45,702 nt of DNA from Halomonas sp. 707D7 (GCF_024158715.1 NZ_JAMZBC010000005.1:1-45702), one strand, 5' to 3'; counted from the stretch's first letter, positions 31,913-40,631 are shown. Notes: a model not told the origin generated them from the letters alone. A program made the numbers and translations.

Positions 31913-32733
31913 GGTGCGTTCTCCTCTGAGGGGGCGTCGGGTTGCGCCGCCTTTCTGGCCAGCCGCTCGAGCACTTTCGAGGCGGCGACGAAGCCGAAGG
32001 TGCCGGTGACGAAGGTGGCCGCACCGAAGCCCGAGGCGCAGTCGAGCCGGGTGGCCTCACCGCTGCCCGGCTTTTGCAGGCATACCTCGCCGTCGGCTCC
32101 CGGGTAGACGAGCTGCTCGTCGGAGTAGACACACTCCACCGAGAAGCGCCGCTTGGGATTGCGCGAGAAGCCGTAGTCGCGACGCAGGCGCGAGCGCACC
32201 TTGGCGAGCAATGGGTCGTGCTCGGTACGGGTCAGGTCGGCCACCTGGATGCGGGTCGGGTCGCTCTGCCCGCCCGCCGCGCCGGTCACGGTGATCGGAA
32301 TCTTGCGCCGCTTGCACCAACTGATCAGCGCGGCCTTGGCGATCACGCTGTCGATGGCATCGACCACGTGAGCGACGTCTTCCGGAATGCGCTCGGCCAG
32401 GTTCGTCGGCGTGACGAAGGCGGCGTCGGCGATGACCTCGATCTCGGGGTTGATCAGCCGGCAGCGGCTGGCGAGCACCTCGACCTTGGGCTGGCCTATC
32501 GTGCCATCCAAGGCGTGCAGCTGGCGGTTGACGTTCGAGGTGCAGACGTCGTCGAGATCGATCAGCGTGAGCTTGCCTATCCCTGAGCGCGCCAGCGCCT
32601 CCGCCGCCCAGCTGCCCACGCCCCCCACGCCGACCACCACCACGTGCGCCTGACGAAAGGCACTCGCCGCGCGCTGGCCGTAAAGGCGGCGAATGCCGCC
32701 GAAGCGAAAGTCGTAATCGGATGACTCGGTCAA
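31909..32733 (-). CDS. tcdA: tRNA threonylcarbamoyladenosine dehydratase
   Basis: A 274-residue E1/ThiF-superfamily protein, DYDFRFGGIRRLYG at the N-terminus, the ATP-binding VVVGVGGVGSWAAEALARSGIGKLTLIDLDDVCTSNVNRQ near 30-70, DAIDSVIAKAALISWC near 125 and VTGAAGGQSDPTRIQ near 150. TcdA (CsdL) uses ATP to cyclise N6-threonylcarbamoyladenosine at tRNA position 37 to the ct6A form. It overlaps truC by four bases upstream and DUF1653 by four downstream, giving a tRNA-modification operon. Confidence 0.94.
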   Translation of the reverse strand: MTESSDYDFRFGGIRRLYGQRAASAFRQAHVVVVGVGGVGSWAAEALARSGIGKLTLIDLDDVCTSNVNRQLHALDGTIGQPKVEVLASRCRLINPEIEVIADAAFVTPTNLAERIPEDVAHVVDAIDSVIAKAALISWCKRRKIPITVTGAAGGQSDPTRIQVADLTRTEHDPLLAKVRSRLRRDYGFSRNPKRRFSVECVYSDEQLVYPGADGEVCLQKPGSGEATRLDCASGFGAATFVTGTFGFVAASKVLERLARKAAQPDAPSEENAP

Positions 32734-33521
32734 GGGTGTCTTTCTCCTGTAGCAGGGTCGCGCGAACGCGTCGCGTCCCGGGGCGTCAGTGTCACCTGGT
32801 CCTGCGGCAGGTGCCCGGCCCAGCCCAGGCGCTCCAACAGCGCCGTCATGACCGGGTCGAGCGCGCCGCTCACCTCCAGGCGCTGATCGCGGCAGGGGTG
32901 GTCGAAGGCCAGGTGGGTGGCCGCCAGCAGCAGCCTCGGGGCGGCGAGGCGCTCGGCGAAGAAGCGGTTGTGCACGCTCTTGCCGTGCTTGGCGTCGCCG
33001 ATGATCGGGTAGCCGCGCCGGGAAAGGTGGCGACGAATCTGGTGGCGGCGCCCGGTCTGCGGGTGCGCCCGCACCAGCGAATAGCGCGCCACCGGGTAGC
33101 GGTCGACCTGAACCGGCAGCTCCACGCTGTCCAGGCGCTGAATGTCGGTACGCGCGGGCATCGCCGGCATGTCCGCCTTGGGGCGACTGCCGTCCTCCTC
33201 GCGCAGCGGGTAGTCGAGGGTTTCCGCCTCCGGCGCCTTGCCGCGCACCACCGCAAGATACTGCTTGTCCACCTCGCGCTCGTTGAACGCCTGGCTCAGC
33301 CGGGCCGCCGCCGAGGAGGAAAGCGCCATCACCATCACCCCGGCGGTGGGCCGGTCCAGCCGGTGCACCGGGTAGACCCGCTGGCCGAGCTGATCGCGCA
33401 GCTGCTGGACGAGAAAGGTGGTTTCACCGCGGGCGAGCTTCGAGCGGTGTACCAGAAGCCCGGCGGGCTTGTAGAGCACGACCAGATGTTCGTCCTGAAA
33501 GAGAATGCGTAGGGGCGCCAT
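32730..33521 (-). CDS. truC: tRNA pseudouridine(65) synthase
   Basis: A 263-residue RluA-family enzyme. The catalytic motif is YPVHRLDRPTAGVMVMALSS (about residues 49-68, Asp in HRLDRPT). ILFQDEHLVVLYKPAGLLVHRS and the C-terminal PQTGRRHQIRRHLSRRGYPIIGDAKHGKSVHNRFF fit TruC over the whole length. TruC makes pseudouridine 65 in some tRNAs. No S4 domain is present, as expected. It is the first gene of the truC-tcdA-DUF1653 unit. Confidence 0.92.
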   Translation of the reverse strand: MAPLRILFQDEHLVVLYKPAGLLVHRSKLARGETTFLVQQLRDQLGQRVYPVHRLDRPTAGVMVMALSSSAAARLSQAFNEREVDKQYLAVVRGKAPEAETLDYPLREEDGSRPKADMPAMPARTDIQRLDSVELPVQVDRYPVARYSLVRAHPQTGRRHQIRRHLSRRGYPIIGDAKHGKSVHNRFFAERLAAPRLLLAATHLAFDHPCRDQRLEVSGALDPVMTALLERLGWAGHLPQDQVTLTPRDATRSRDPATGERHP

Positions 33522-33682
33522 GGCCGGCCTCGTTGAAAACTGGCGCCATTGTCGCGGCTCCAGGCGCGCTTGTCACCCGGCGAGAAGCGTTCGGCGACGG
33601 TGGCATAGCCTGGCTCGAGCAGCTACCTTTCAAGAGCACCCTTTCGGGGGCTTCCATGGAACAGGATTAAGGAGAACAGACG

Positions 33683-34228
33683 ATGCGTTTAGCCACTCCC
33701 TTGACCGCCATCACCGCGGCGCTGCTGCTGGCCACCACCGCCCATGCCCAGAGCAGCGATTCGCTCGAGGTCAACATGCACGACGTCACCGCCGACGGCG
33801 TGGGCGAGGCGATGGGCACCGTGACCATCGAGAGCTCGGAGTTCGGCGGCGTGATGCTCACCCCGTCCGTCACCGGCCTCGAGCCCGGTATCTACGGCTT
33901 TCACCTGCACCAGAACCCGAGCTGCGAGCCGGCCGAGGACGACGACGGTGAAATGGCCGCCGCTCAGGCCGCCGGTGGCCACTACGACCCGGAGGGCACC
34001 GAGACTCACCAGGGCCCCTATGGTGAAGGCCACCTGGGCGACTTGCCGGTGCTGACCGTCAATGAAGACGGCGAAGCCAACCTGCCGGTACTCGCGCCGC
34101 GCCTGAGCATGGAGGACATGACCGACCGCGCCCTGATCATCCATGAAGGCGGCGACACCTACGCGGACGAACCGCACCTGGGCGGCGGCGGCGCGCGCAT
34201 GCTGTGCGGCGTGACGCCCGCCTCCTGA
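33683..34228 (+). CDS. sodC: Periplasmic copper-zinc superoxide dismutase
   Basis: A 181-residue SodC with an N-terminal signal peptide (MRLATPLTAITAALLLATTAHA). Copper/zinc ligands are in GFHLHQNPSCEP and in GGHYDPEGTETHQGPYGEGHLGDLP; IIHEGGDTYADEP and GGGGARMLCGVTP complete the active site and the disulfide (Cys in PSCEP and MLCG). It removes superoxide in the periplasm. AAGGAG lies seven bases before the ATG, and a terminator follows, so it is monocistronic. Confidence 0.95.
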   Translation: MRLATPLTAITAALLLATTAHAQSSDSLEVNMHDVTADGVGEAMGTVTIESSEFGGVMLTPSVTGLEPGIYGFHLHQNPSCEPAEDDDGEMAAAQAAGGHYDPEGTETHQGPYGEGHLGDLPVLTVNEDGEANLPVLAPRLSMEDMTDRALIIHEGGDTYADEPHLGGGGARMLCGVTPAS

Positions 34229-34252
34229 GCCGTTGCCGGCATCGCACCCTCG

Positions 34253-34286
34253 AGACGGGCAGCCACGCGCTGCCCGTCTTGCGTTT
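34253..34286 (+). terminator. Terminator of sodC
   Basis: An 11-bp stem (AGACGGGCAGC with GCTGCCCGTCT, arms 34253-34263 and 34269-34279, loop CACGC), followed by TGCGTTT. The T-run is weak but the stem is strong and well placed. Confidence 0.7.
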
Positions 34287-34429
34287 GTGGTCACAGAATC
34301 GTCCTAAAGAAACTAAAGTCGTAGAGCGAATCTTGGCGTGAATCGGTACATTCGGCGAGTGTCGCCAGGCGTCTGTCCTAGCGCTGGCAAGTGGTTATCT
34401 TCTCTGACTAACCTACATCGAGTATCTCA

Positions 34430-35899
34430 ATGATTACCTTCATCGCCTCCATACTGCTTTTGATCGTGGGTTACTTCACCTACGGCAAGTTCGTGGATCG
34501 GGTGTTCGTGGCCGACCGCAAGCGCCCGACTCCCGCCTTCAGCATGCGTGACGACATCGACTACGTGCCGATGAATACCACGCGCAACTCGCTGATCCAG
34601 CTACTCAACATCGCCGGTGTCGGCCCGATCTTCGGACCGATCCTGGGCGCGCTCTACGGGCCCGTGGCCTTCGTGTGGATCGTGGTGGGCTGCATCTTCG
34701 CGGGTGCCGTACACGACTACCTCACCGGCATGATCTCGATTCGCAACCACGGGGCGCATCTGCCGCAGCTTGCGGGCAAGTTCCTGGGCAAGGCGATGAA
34801 GCACGTGGTCAACGGTTTCGCGCTGCTGCTTTTGCTGCTGGTGGGCACGGTGTTCGTTACTTCGCCGGCCACGCTTCTGGCCAACATGACGTCCCTGTCA
34901 CTGCTCGCCATCACCCTGGTCATCTTCGCCTACTACCTGATCGCCACGCTGTTGCCGATCGACAAGGTGATCGGGCGCATCTACCCCTACTTCGGGGCGC
35001 TCTTGCTGTTCAGCGCCGCCGGTATCGGTATCGGTCTGGTCGTCACCGGTGCACCTATCCCTGAGCTTTCGTTCCAGAACATGCACCCGGACGGCGCGCC
35101 GATCTTCCCGCTGCTGTTTCTGACCATCTCCTGTGGCGCGCTTTCCGGCTTTCACGCCACGCAAACCCCGATCATCTCGCGCACCACGGAGAACGAAACC
35201 AGCGGCCGGCGTATCTTCTACGGCATGATGATCACCGAAGGCGTGATCGCGATGATCTGGGCCGCCGCTGCCATGAGCCTGTTCTACGGCGACCAGTCGC
35301 TGTCCGACGTGCTGGCCGCCGGTGGCCCCGCCGCGGTGGTGAGCGAAGTCTCCGTGACCATGCTGGGCGCGGTGGGCGGCACGCTCGCCATCCTCGGCGT
35401 CATCGTCCTGCCGATCACCTCCGGCGACACCGCGTTTCGCAGCGCCCGGATGATCATCGCGGATTACCTGAAGATCGCCCAGAAGCCGATCGCCAAGCGC
35501 CTGATGATCGCCCTGCCGCTGTTCGTGATCTCCTACGCGCTGACCCACATGGACTTCACGCTCTTGTGGCGCTACTTCTCCTGGGCGAACCAGACCACCG
35601 CGGTCATCGCACTGTGGGTCGCCACCATGTACCTGGTGCTGTCGCGCAAGCCCTACCTGATCACGGCCATTCCGGCGGTATTCATGACCATGGCGACCTT
35701 CACGTACCTGGCCTTCGCCCCGATCGGCTTTGGCCTTCCGCTGCAGATGAGCTATGTGGTCGCCGCACTCGGCACCCTGGTGTGCATCGCGCTGTTCATG
35801 AAGCGGGTGCGTCGCTTGAGCCGCGCCACCTTCACCGTGGACGAGCCGGTCCCCCTGGCGGGTCAAGGCCTGGCCGGTTTCGCTGCCAGCGAACGCTAA
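34430..35899 (+). CDS. cstA: Carbon starvation protein CstA family transporter (short form)
   Basis: A 489-residue polytopic protein, about 200 residues shorter than E. coli CstA but of the short-form length. Family hallmarks: VPMNTTRNSLIQLLNIAGVGPIFGPILGALYGP (about 43-76), VGCIFAGAVHDYLTGMISIRNHGAHLP near 85, SCGALSGFHATQTPIISRTTENE near 235 and SGDTAFRSARMIIADYL near 330. CstA proteins take up pyruvate or peptides under carbon limitation. The 130-bp leader has no clear CRP site that I can find. A terminator follows. Confidence 0.92.
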   Translation: MITFIASILLLIVGYFTYGKFVDRVFVADRKRPTPAFSMRDDIDYVPMNTTRNSLIQLLNIAGVGPIFGPILGALYGPVAFVWIVVGCIFAGAVHDYLTGMISIRNHGAHLPQLAGKFLGKAMKHVVNGFALLLLLLVGTVFVTSPATLLANMTSLSLLAITLVIFAYYLIATLLPIDKVIGRIYPYFGALLLFSAAGIGIGLVVTGAPIPELSFQNMHPDGAPIFPLLFLTISCGALSGFHATQTPIISRTTENETSGRRIFYGMMITEGVIAMIWAAAAMSLFYGDQSLSDVLAAGGPAAVVSEVSVTMLGAVGGTLAILGVIVLPITSGDTAFRSARMIIADYLKIAQKPIAKRLMIALPLFVISYALTHMDFTLLWRYFSWANQTTAVIALWVATMYLVLSRKPYLITAIPAVFMTMATFTYLAFAPIGFGLPLQMSYVVAALGTLVCIALFMKRVRRLSRATFTVDEPVPLAGQGLAGFAASER

Positions 35900-35915
35900 T
35901 CTCCAAAACCCTGCT

Positions 35916-35947
35916 CTGCCCGGCCCCGCGCCGGGCAGTCTCTTTTC
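35916..35947 (+). terminator. Terminator of cstA
   Basis: CTGCCCGGC at 35916-35924 pairs with GCCGGGCAG at 35930-35938, followed by TCTCTTTTC, 17 bases after the cstA stop. Confidence 0.88.
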
Positions 35948-36239
35948 ACCGCCTCACTGGCCGTTCCCTCCATTCAACTTTACGCGGTATCCAGGCTTTC
36001 AGGCGGCATTCCCTGCCCGTTCCCGTCTTTTTATTCACGCTGGCCAGTTTGCCAAGCGACGCACGCCAAACTACGCCCGCCCAAAACTCTCACTTTAATT
36101 AACTATTCGGATCGGGCGTCTTTACTTACATCATGGGTAGTCGGCCAAGGCGATTAAGCAAACGCATAATTTCTTCGCGCCGATTGACGCTTGATTCAGG
36201 TTATTAATTCTTTCCCGCCGACCTGCCAGTATCGAGAGT

Positions 36240-36320
36240 GAAGCGAGTGCTCGCTTCTGACGAAACGCTAACGTCAATGGCTTCTCCGGCCGGAGAAGTG
36301 ACACCCGGGGTACGCCCCGG
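36240..36320 (+). promoter_or_regulatory. Three consecutive hairpins in the manganese catalase leader
   Basis: GAAGCGAG-TG-CTCGCTTC at 36240-36257, the 18-base perfect palindrome CTTCTCCGGCCGGAGAAG at 36281-36298, and CCGGGG-TACG-CCCCGG at 36305-36320. The last ends about 11 bases before the ribosome-binding site GGAGAG. None has a T-run, so they are not terminators. They may be a structured 5' leader controlling translation or stability, or one of them an operator. Confidence 0.6.
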
Positions 36321-36341
36321 CCCGTTACTATGGAGAGTAAA

Positions 36342-37178
36342 ATGTTTCATCACTCATCGAAGCTTCAATACCCGGTCAAGGTCGACAAGCCCAACCCGCA
36401 GTTCGCCATGCTGCTGCAGCAGGCGATCGGCGGTATCGAGGGCGAGATCCGCGTGGCCATGCAGTACTTTTTCCAGGCCATGGGCGCGCGCGGCGACGAC
36501 CGTATCCGCGACATGCTGATGTCCACCGCCACCGAAGAGCTGTCCCACATCGAGATGCTCGGCCACGCGGTGGCGCTGAACCTGGAAGGCGCGCCGGTCT
36601 CCTACCAGGAGGAAACCGCCAAGGATCCGGTCATGAACGCCATCCTGGGTGGCGCCAACCCGCGCCACCTGCTCTCGTCCGGGCTATCCGCGATGCCGGT
36701 CAACGCCAACGGCGTGCCCTTCGACATGAGCCACGTCTACGCCACCGGCAACATCGGCGCGGACATGATGGCCAACGTGGCGGCGGAATCCGGCGGTCGC
36801 GTGCTGGCGACGCGCCTCTACAACTGGACCGACGACCACGGCATGAAGGATTTCCTGTCGTTTTTGATCGCCCGGGACACCTACCACCAGCAGCAGTGGC
36901 TGGCGATCATCGAGGAGCTGGGTGGCATGCAGGCGCAGCTGCCGATCCCGAACTCGACGCCGGAAGAGCACGAGGCGACAGAGCACTCCTACTACTACCT
37001 CAATACCCTGCTCGACAAGGACGCGCCCAAGGGGCGCTGGGGCGAAGGCCCGTCGCTGGATGGCCGCAGCCAGTACTCGATCAAGAACACCCCGGAACCG
37101 CTGGGCCAGGAGCCCTCGCTGGGCGGCGCCAAGCCGAACTCCGGCGCGCAGACCGATCAGGTCGACCCGGCCAAGTAA
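36342..37178 (+). CDS. Manganese catalase
   Basis: A 278-residue non-haem catalase. The start at 36342 has GGAGAG seven bases before it. The four-helix-bundle di-manganese site is indicated by GGIEGEIRVAMQYFFQAMG (about 32-50), STATEELSHIEMLGHAVALNL (about 67-87), NVAAESGGRVLATRLY (about 147-162) and FLIARDTYHQQQWLAII (about 175-190). It degrades hydrogen peroxide in the cytoplasm. The tail (TEHSYYYLNTLLDKDAPKGRWGEGPSLDG and a Gly/Pro-rich end) is usual for bacterial members. It is convergent with bfr and shares a two-way terminator with it. Confidence 0.94.
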   Translation: MFHHSSKLQYPVKVDKPNPQFAMLLQQAIGGIEGEIRVAMQYFFQAMGARGDDRIRDMLMSTATEELSHIEMLGHAVALNLEGAPVSYQEETAKDPVMNAILGGANPRHLLSSGLSAMPVNANGVPFDMSHVYATGNIGADMMANVAAESGGRVLATRLYNWTDDHGMKDFLSFLIARDTYHQQQWLAIIEELGGMQAQLPIPNSTPEEHEATEHSYYYLNTLLDKDAPKGRWGEGPSLDGRSQYSIKNTPEPLGQEPSLGGAKPNSGAQTDQVDPAK

Positions 37179-37193
37179 GTCTTGACCGCGCAC

Positions 37194-37224
37194 GAAAAAA
37201 ACCCCGAACCAGGTTCGGGGTTTT
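37194..37224. terminator. Bidirectional terminator between manganese catalase and bfr
   Basis: AAAACCCCGAA and TTCGGGGTTTT pair around CCAGG, with A-run before and T-run after, the classic two-way arrangement for convergent genes. Confidence 0.95.
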
Positions 37225-37245
37225 GTCGTTCAGGTGCTCAACGGC

Positions 37246-37737
37246 TCATTCGTAGGACTGGTCGCCGGCCACGTGCATCTGACGCTGCATGTAGTTCTGC
37301 AGGCCGACCTTGTCGATCAGGCTGAGCTCGGTCTCGATATGGTCGATGTGCTCTTCTTCATCGGCGAGCAGGTCGCGCAGCATGTCGCGGGTCACGTAGT
37401 CCTTGACGCTTTCGCAGTAGGTGATCGCTTCGATGTAGTCGTTGCGGCCGTCGTGCTCGATCTTGAGATCGCACTCGAGCATTTCCTTGACGTTCTCGCC
37501 GATGTGCAGCTTGCCCAAGTCCTGCAGATTGGGAATGCCTTCGAGGAACAGGATACGCTCGATGATCTTGTCGGCGTGCTGCATCTCTTCGATGGACTCG
37601 TCGTACTCCCACTTGGCCAGCGCCTTGAGGCCCCAGTCCTTGTACATCTTGGCGTGCAGGAAGTACTGATTGATCGCGACCAGCTCATTGCCGAGTGCGA
37701 TATTGAGATGCTCAATGACCTTGGGATCGCCTTTCAT
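37246..37737 (-). CDS. bfr: Bacterioferritin
   Basis: A 163-residue bacterioferritin with all functional residues in place: ferroxidase ligands Glu18, Glu51, His54, Glu94, Glu127 and His130, and the haem-ligand Met52 (IEEMQHADK). It forms a 24-mer that oxidises and stores iron. AAGGTGA precedes the ATG. A likely promoter (TATACT with TTGTGT 16 bases upstream on the minus strand, 37866-37893) starts before two 14-bp direct repeats. Upstream on the same strand is bfd, which releases the iron. Confidence 0.97.
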   Translation of the reverse strand: MKGDPKVIEHLNIALGNELVAINQYFLHAKMYKDWGLKALAKWEYDESIEEMQHADKIIERILFLEGIPNLQDLGKLHIGENVKEMLECDLKIEHDGRNDYIEAITYCESVKDYVTRDMLRDLLADEEEHIDHIETELSLIDKVGLQNYMQRQMHVAGDQSYE

Positions 37738-37748
37738 ACGTCACCTTC

Positions 37749-37776
37749 GTTGTAGTACTGCCGTTATAGTACTGCC
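37749..37776. repeat. 14-bp direct repeat in the bfr leader
   Basis: GTTGTAGTACTGCC (37749-37762) and GTTATAGTACTGCC (37763-37776) differ at one base; a GTTGTTG remnant follows. They are adjacent to the bfr ribosome site. Confidence 0.75.
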
Positions 37777-37865
37777 GTTGTTGTCGCAGCAGGTTATTCG
37801 GACAATCAAGCAGTTACGTCAATAAAGCAGCGGGGCTTCGCAGAACCCGCCACGGGGTGACTGAA

Positions 37866-37893
37866 AGTATAGATCAGGCATTAAAAAACACAA
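37866..37893 (-). promoter_or_regulatory. Candidate bfr promoter
   Basis: On the minus strand TTGTGT (37893-37888) and TATACT (37871-37866) with a 16-base spacer; the -10 matches five of six consensus bases. The start would be about 120 bases before the bfr ATG. Confidence 0.5.
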
Positions 37894-37900
37894 GGAAATC

Positions 37901-37921
37901 AGTTGCTTGTTAAAAGCAACT
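37901..37921 (-). terminator. Possible terminator of bfd
   Basis: AGTTGCTT and AAGCAACT pair around five bases; on the minus strand GATTTCCTTG follows, so the T-run is weak. It lies 20 bases after the bfd stop. Confidence 0.45.
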
Positions 37922-37940
37922 CAAACAATAGTGATTCGCG

Positions 37941-38147
37941 TCATACGGCGTAAGCGAGTCCCATGTCTGCCTGGGCGCGAACCTCCTGAACGGCTTCGCG
38001 GGTAATCGACTTAGCCAAACAGGCGCACTTGCCGCACTGGGTAGCGCAGCCCGTCGCCTCGCGAACCTCGCGCCAGCTGCGCGCGCCTTCGTTCACTTCG
38101 CGGCGAATTCGATGGTCGGTCACACCCTTGCACACACATACGTACAT
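37941..38147 (-). CDS. bfd: Bacterioferritin-associated ferredoxin
   Basis: A 68-residue BFD-like [2Fe-2S] protein. The cluster cysteines are Cys4 and Cys6 (MYVCVCKGV) and the pair in GCATQCGKCACLAK. It reduces the iron core of bacterioferritin to release Fe2+ in iron shortage. GAGGTGA precedes the ATG. A Fur-type site lies 30 bases upstream within its promoter, as expected for bfd. Confidence 0.95.
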   Translation of the reverse strand: MYVCVCKGVTDHRIRREVNEGARSWREVREATGCATQCGKCACLAKSITREAVQEVRAQADMGLAYAV

Positions 38148-38176
38148 GACATCACCTCATGAAATCCATGCGGTAA

Positions 38177-38205
38177 ATGTAAATGATTCGCATACATCTT
38201 ATCAA
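38177..38205 (-). promoter_or_regulatory. Fur-type operator and promoter of bfd
   Basis: 38178-38192 (TGTAAATGATTCGCA) matches 11 of 15 bases of the Fur core TGATAATNATTATCA and resembles pseudomonad iron boxes. On the minus strand TTGATA (38205-38200) and TTACAT (38182-38177) with a 17-base spacer form a candidate promoter, with the operator between and over the -10. Fur repression of bfd is well known. Confidence 0.6.
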
Positions 38206-38304
38206 GTAGAAACGAATCGCCTTTGCAAGCCATTTTTGATGGCGTCAGGATTTATCATCGCAAGACAAGCGCTTGGCGTTTTTTTCCGCGTGCGCGAATC
38301 GCCA

Positions 38305-38330
38305 TAAAAAAGGCCGCTGCGTTAGCGGCC
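38305..38330 (-). terminator. Terminator of lptG
   Basis: On the minus strand GGCCGCT-AACGC-AGCGGCC followed by TTTTTTAT, 22 bases after the lptG stop. Confidence 0.93.
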
Positions 38331-38351
38331 CGATGGCGAGAGGGCGAGCGA

Positions 38352-39431
38352 TCAGCCGTTACGTCGCAGGAAATGGATACCGACCAGTGCACACACCAGG
38401 GTGGGGACCAGCACCGCCCAGACCGGCGAGAAGCCGAAGATGGTCGAGGCCGGCGCCAGGAGGTCCTGGATGTACTTGAACACCAGCCCCGTCACCACGC
38501 CATAGAACACCCGGGTGCCGGCGGCCACGCTGCGCAGCGGTCCGAACACGAAGGAGGCGGCGATGAGGACCAAAGACGCCATGGTGAACGGCATCAGCAC
38601 CTTCTGCCAGAAATAGAGAAGCGGCTGCGCGGCGCTTTGCCCCTGCGCCTGCAGATAGTGGGCATAGGCCCACAACTCGCTGGGCGCCTGGCTTTCGATA
38701 TCACGCAGCAGCCGTTCGAGCTGGGTCGGGGTGAGATCGGTTTCCCACACCATTCGGGCCTGGTGCTCCGATTCGGTGTGATCCTCGTAGATCCGCGTGG
38801 TATTGACGTTCTCGAGCTGCCAGCGCCCCTCCTCCCAGTGAGCCCGGGCGGCCCGGGTCGCTTCCACCAGGCGGCGCTCGTCGAAACGGTAGCGGGTCAG
38901 GTCGAGCACCACGTTGTCGGCGCGAATGGCGCCGAACCGGTAGACGCTGTCGCCCTCGAACTGCCAGCCGCTGCGGCTTTGGAGCATGGCGCTCTCGCCC
39001 TGGCGCTGCTCGAGCCGCCAGGCCTCGGCGAACTGTTCGGTCCTGGGGCTCACGAACTCGGCCACCAGCAGCACCACCGCCACCACCAGCAGCACCGGCT
39101 TCATGACGCCCCACACGATGCGCGCCAGCGAACGCCCGGCGGCGCGCATCACCGTGAGCTCGTTGCTGGACGCCATGGTGCCCATGCCGATCAGCGCGCC
39201 GATCAGCACCGCCACCGGCGCGTACTGGTAGAACCGCCAGGGCAGGCGCATCAATAGATACAGCAGCACGTCGAGCGCCGAGTAGTTGCCTTGGGTATCG
39301 CCCAGATCACCGATGTAGGCGATGGTGATATCGAGCCCCAGCAGCACGAACTGCACGATGATGATCGCCCCGAGGACATTACGCGCGATGTAGCGGTCCA
39401 GGCGATCCGCCACGGTCAGTACACTAAGCAT
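38352..39431 (-). CDS. lptG: LPS export ABC transporter permease LptG
   Basis: A 359-residue YjgP/YjgQ-family permease: LDRYIARNVLGAIIIVQFVLLGLD at the N-terminus, LPWRFYQYAPVAVLIGALIGMGTMASSNELTVMRAAGRSLARI (about 63-105), a large periplasmic domain, and three C-terminal helices. With LptF and LptB it extracts lipopolysaccharide from the inner membrane. Its ATG overlaps the lptF stop by one base. LptG is told from LptF by gene order and by the LDRYIARN opening. Confidence 0.94.
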   Translation of the reverse strand: MLSVLTVADRLDRYIARNVLGAIIIVQFVLLGLDITIAYIGDLGDTQGNYSALDVLLYLLMRLPWRFYQYAPVAVLIGALIGMGTMASSNELTVMRAAGRSLARIVWGVMKPVLLVVAVVLLVAEFVSPRTEQFAEAWRLEQRQGESAMLQSRSGWQFEGDSVYRFGAIRADNVVLDLTRYRFDERRLVEATRAARAHWEEGRWQLENVNTTRIYEDHTESEHQARMVWETDLTPTQLERLLRDIESQAPSELWAYAHYLQAQGQSAAQPLLYFWQKVLMPFTMASLVLIAASFVFGPLRSVAAGTRVFYGVVTGLVFKYIQDLLAPASTIFGFSPVWAVLVPTLVCALVGIHFLRRNG

Positions 39432-40510
39432 TAACGCATTCCCTTACGTTGCGAGCGCCAGATCAGAAGGCCCCCCAGCACCAAGAAGAGTCCATGCACC
39501 GGCCACACGCCGACCGCGCTTGGCAGCGAACCGCCGCCGATGGCGTCCACGGCGGCGAGCAGCAGGCTCAAGTACGCCACGTAGAGGAACACCGCCGGCA
39601 GCAGCTTGGCGAAACGCCCCTGGCGCGGGTTGACCCGCGACAGCGGCTGGGCGAGCAGCGCCAGGATGAAGACCATCAGCGGCAGCCCCGCGCGCCACTG
39701 GAACTGCGCCTGGGCGCGCGGGTCGGCGTCGTTCCAGAGCTCAGCGGTGGTGGCGAACTCGAGCGAATCGAGCTCCTGGCGATTACGGCTCAAGCCCAGG
39801 CGCAGGGTGTAGCGCTCGAAGGTAAGACGCTCGGCCTCGCGGCGCCCCGGCGTCACGCCGTAGCGCTCGCCCTCCTCGAGAATCAGGAAGCGGCTGCCGG
39901 TCTCGACACGCGTCTCCTGGTGCCCGGTGCGCGCCCGCGTCACGTAGCTGTGGGTGTTGTCGCTGTCCGGGTCGGCCTGTTCGTGTACCAGCACTTCCTG
40001 CATCTCGGTGCCGTCGCTGCTGAAGTCGCTGATATAGGCGGTGCGGCCGCTGCCGAAGGACTGAAAGCGCCCGGGCGCCAGCACCGAGACGTCGAGCCGG
40101 CTCTGCTGCTCCTCGATGGTCGCTTCGTTGAGAAGCGCCCCGGCCGGGGTCAGCCACAGGCTGCAAAGCCCTACCATGACGGCGACGATGGAGGCCGGCA
40201 AGAGCGTGACGCGCAGAAGCCGCGTGGGGCTCATGCCGCAGGCGACCATCACGGTGATTTCGCTGTTCATGTAGAGCTGCCCGTAGGCGAGCAGGATGCC
40301 CAGGAAGAACGCCAGCGGCAGGATCAGCTCCAGAAACCCCGGCAGGTGGTAGAACATCAGGCTGCCCAGGATGGTGACGGGAAAATCGCCCTCCGCCGCG
40401 GAGGCGAAGTAGCGGATGAAGCGACTTCCCATGATCACCAGCATCAGGATACCGGCGACCGCCGACATCGTGAGCAACACTTCTCGAGTCAAGTACCGAA
40501 ATAAAATCAA
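39431..40510 (-). CDS. lptF: LPS export ABC transporter permease LptF
   Basis: A 359-residue permease, RYLTREVLLTMSAVAGILMLVIMGSRFIRYFASAAEGDFP at the N-terminus, FYHLPGFLELILPLAFFLGILLAYGQLYMNSEITVMVACGMSPTRLLRV (about 53-102), a periplasmic beta-jellyroll region and the C-terminal membrane part with LAQPLSRVNPRQGRFAKLLPA. It is divergent from pepA, as in most gammaproteobacteria, with a 121-bp shared promoter region. Confidence 0.94.
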   Translation of the reverse strand: MILFRYLTREVLLTMSAVAGILMLVIMGSRFIRYFASAAEGDFPVTILGSLMFYHLPGFLELILPLAFFLGILLAYGQLYMNSEITVMVACGMSPTRLLRVTLLPASIVAVMVGLCSLWLTPAGALLNEATIEEQQSRLDVSVLAPGRFQSFGSGRTAYISDFSSDGTEMQEVLVHEQADPDSDNTHSYVTRARTGHQETRVETGSRFLILEEGERYGVTPGRREAERLTFERYTLRLGLSRNRQELDSLEFATTAELWNDADPRAQAQFQWRAGLPLMVFILALLAQPLSRVNPRQGRFAKLLPAVFLYVAYLSLLLAAVDAIGGGSLPSAVGVWPVHGLFLVLGGLLIWRSQRKGMR

Positions 40511-40631
40511 CGCGCTCTCCGGCTAATCCTGCAGGTCGCCATGCAATGCGCTCATGGCTTGGGTACACTGATCCACCTAATGATCGCGATATTATCCCGA
40601 ATCACTCGATGCTTGTCTTGTTGGAGACGTC

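Larger units (their letters stand above)
35900..36341. other. Intergenic region upstream of the manganese catalase gene
   Basis: 442 bases. It holds the cstA terminator at 35916-35947, an AT-richer stretch (about 36080-36220) suited to a promoter, and then three consecutive hairpins between 36240 and 36320. No gene is convincing in it on either strand. Confidence 0.5.

Noticed and set aside
34390..34410. Possible sigma-54 promoter before cstA (TGGCAAG...)
   Set aside because: The -12 GC element is missing, so the match to TGGCAC-N5-TTGC fails.
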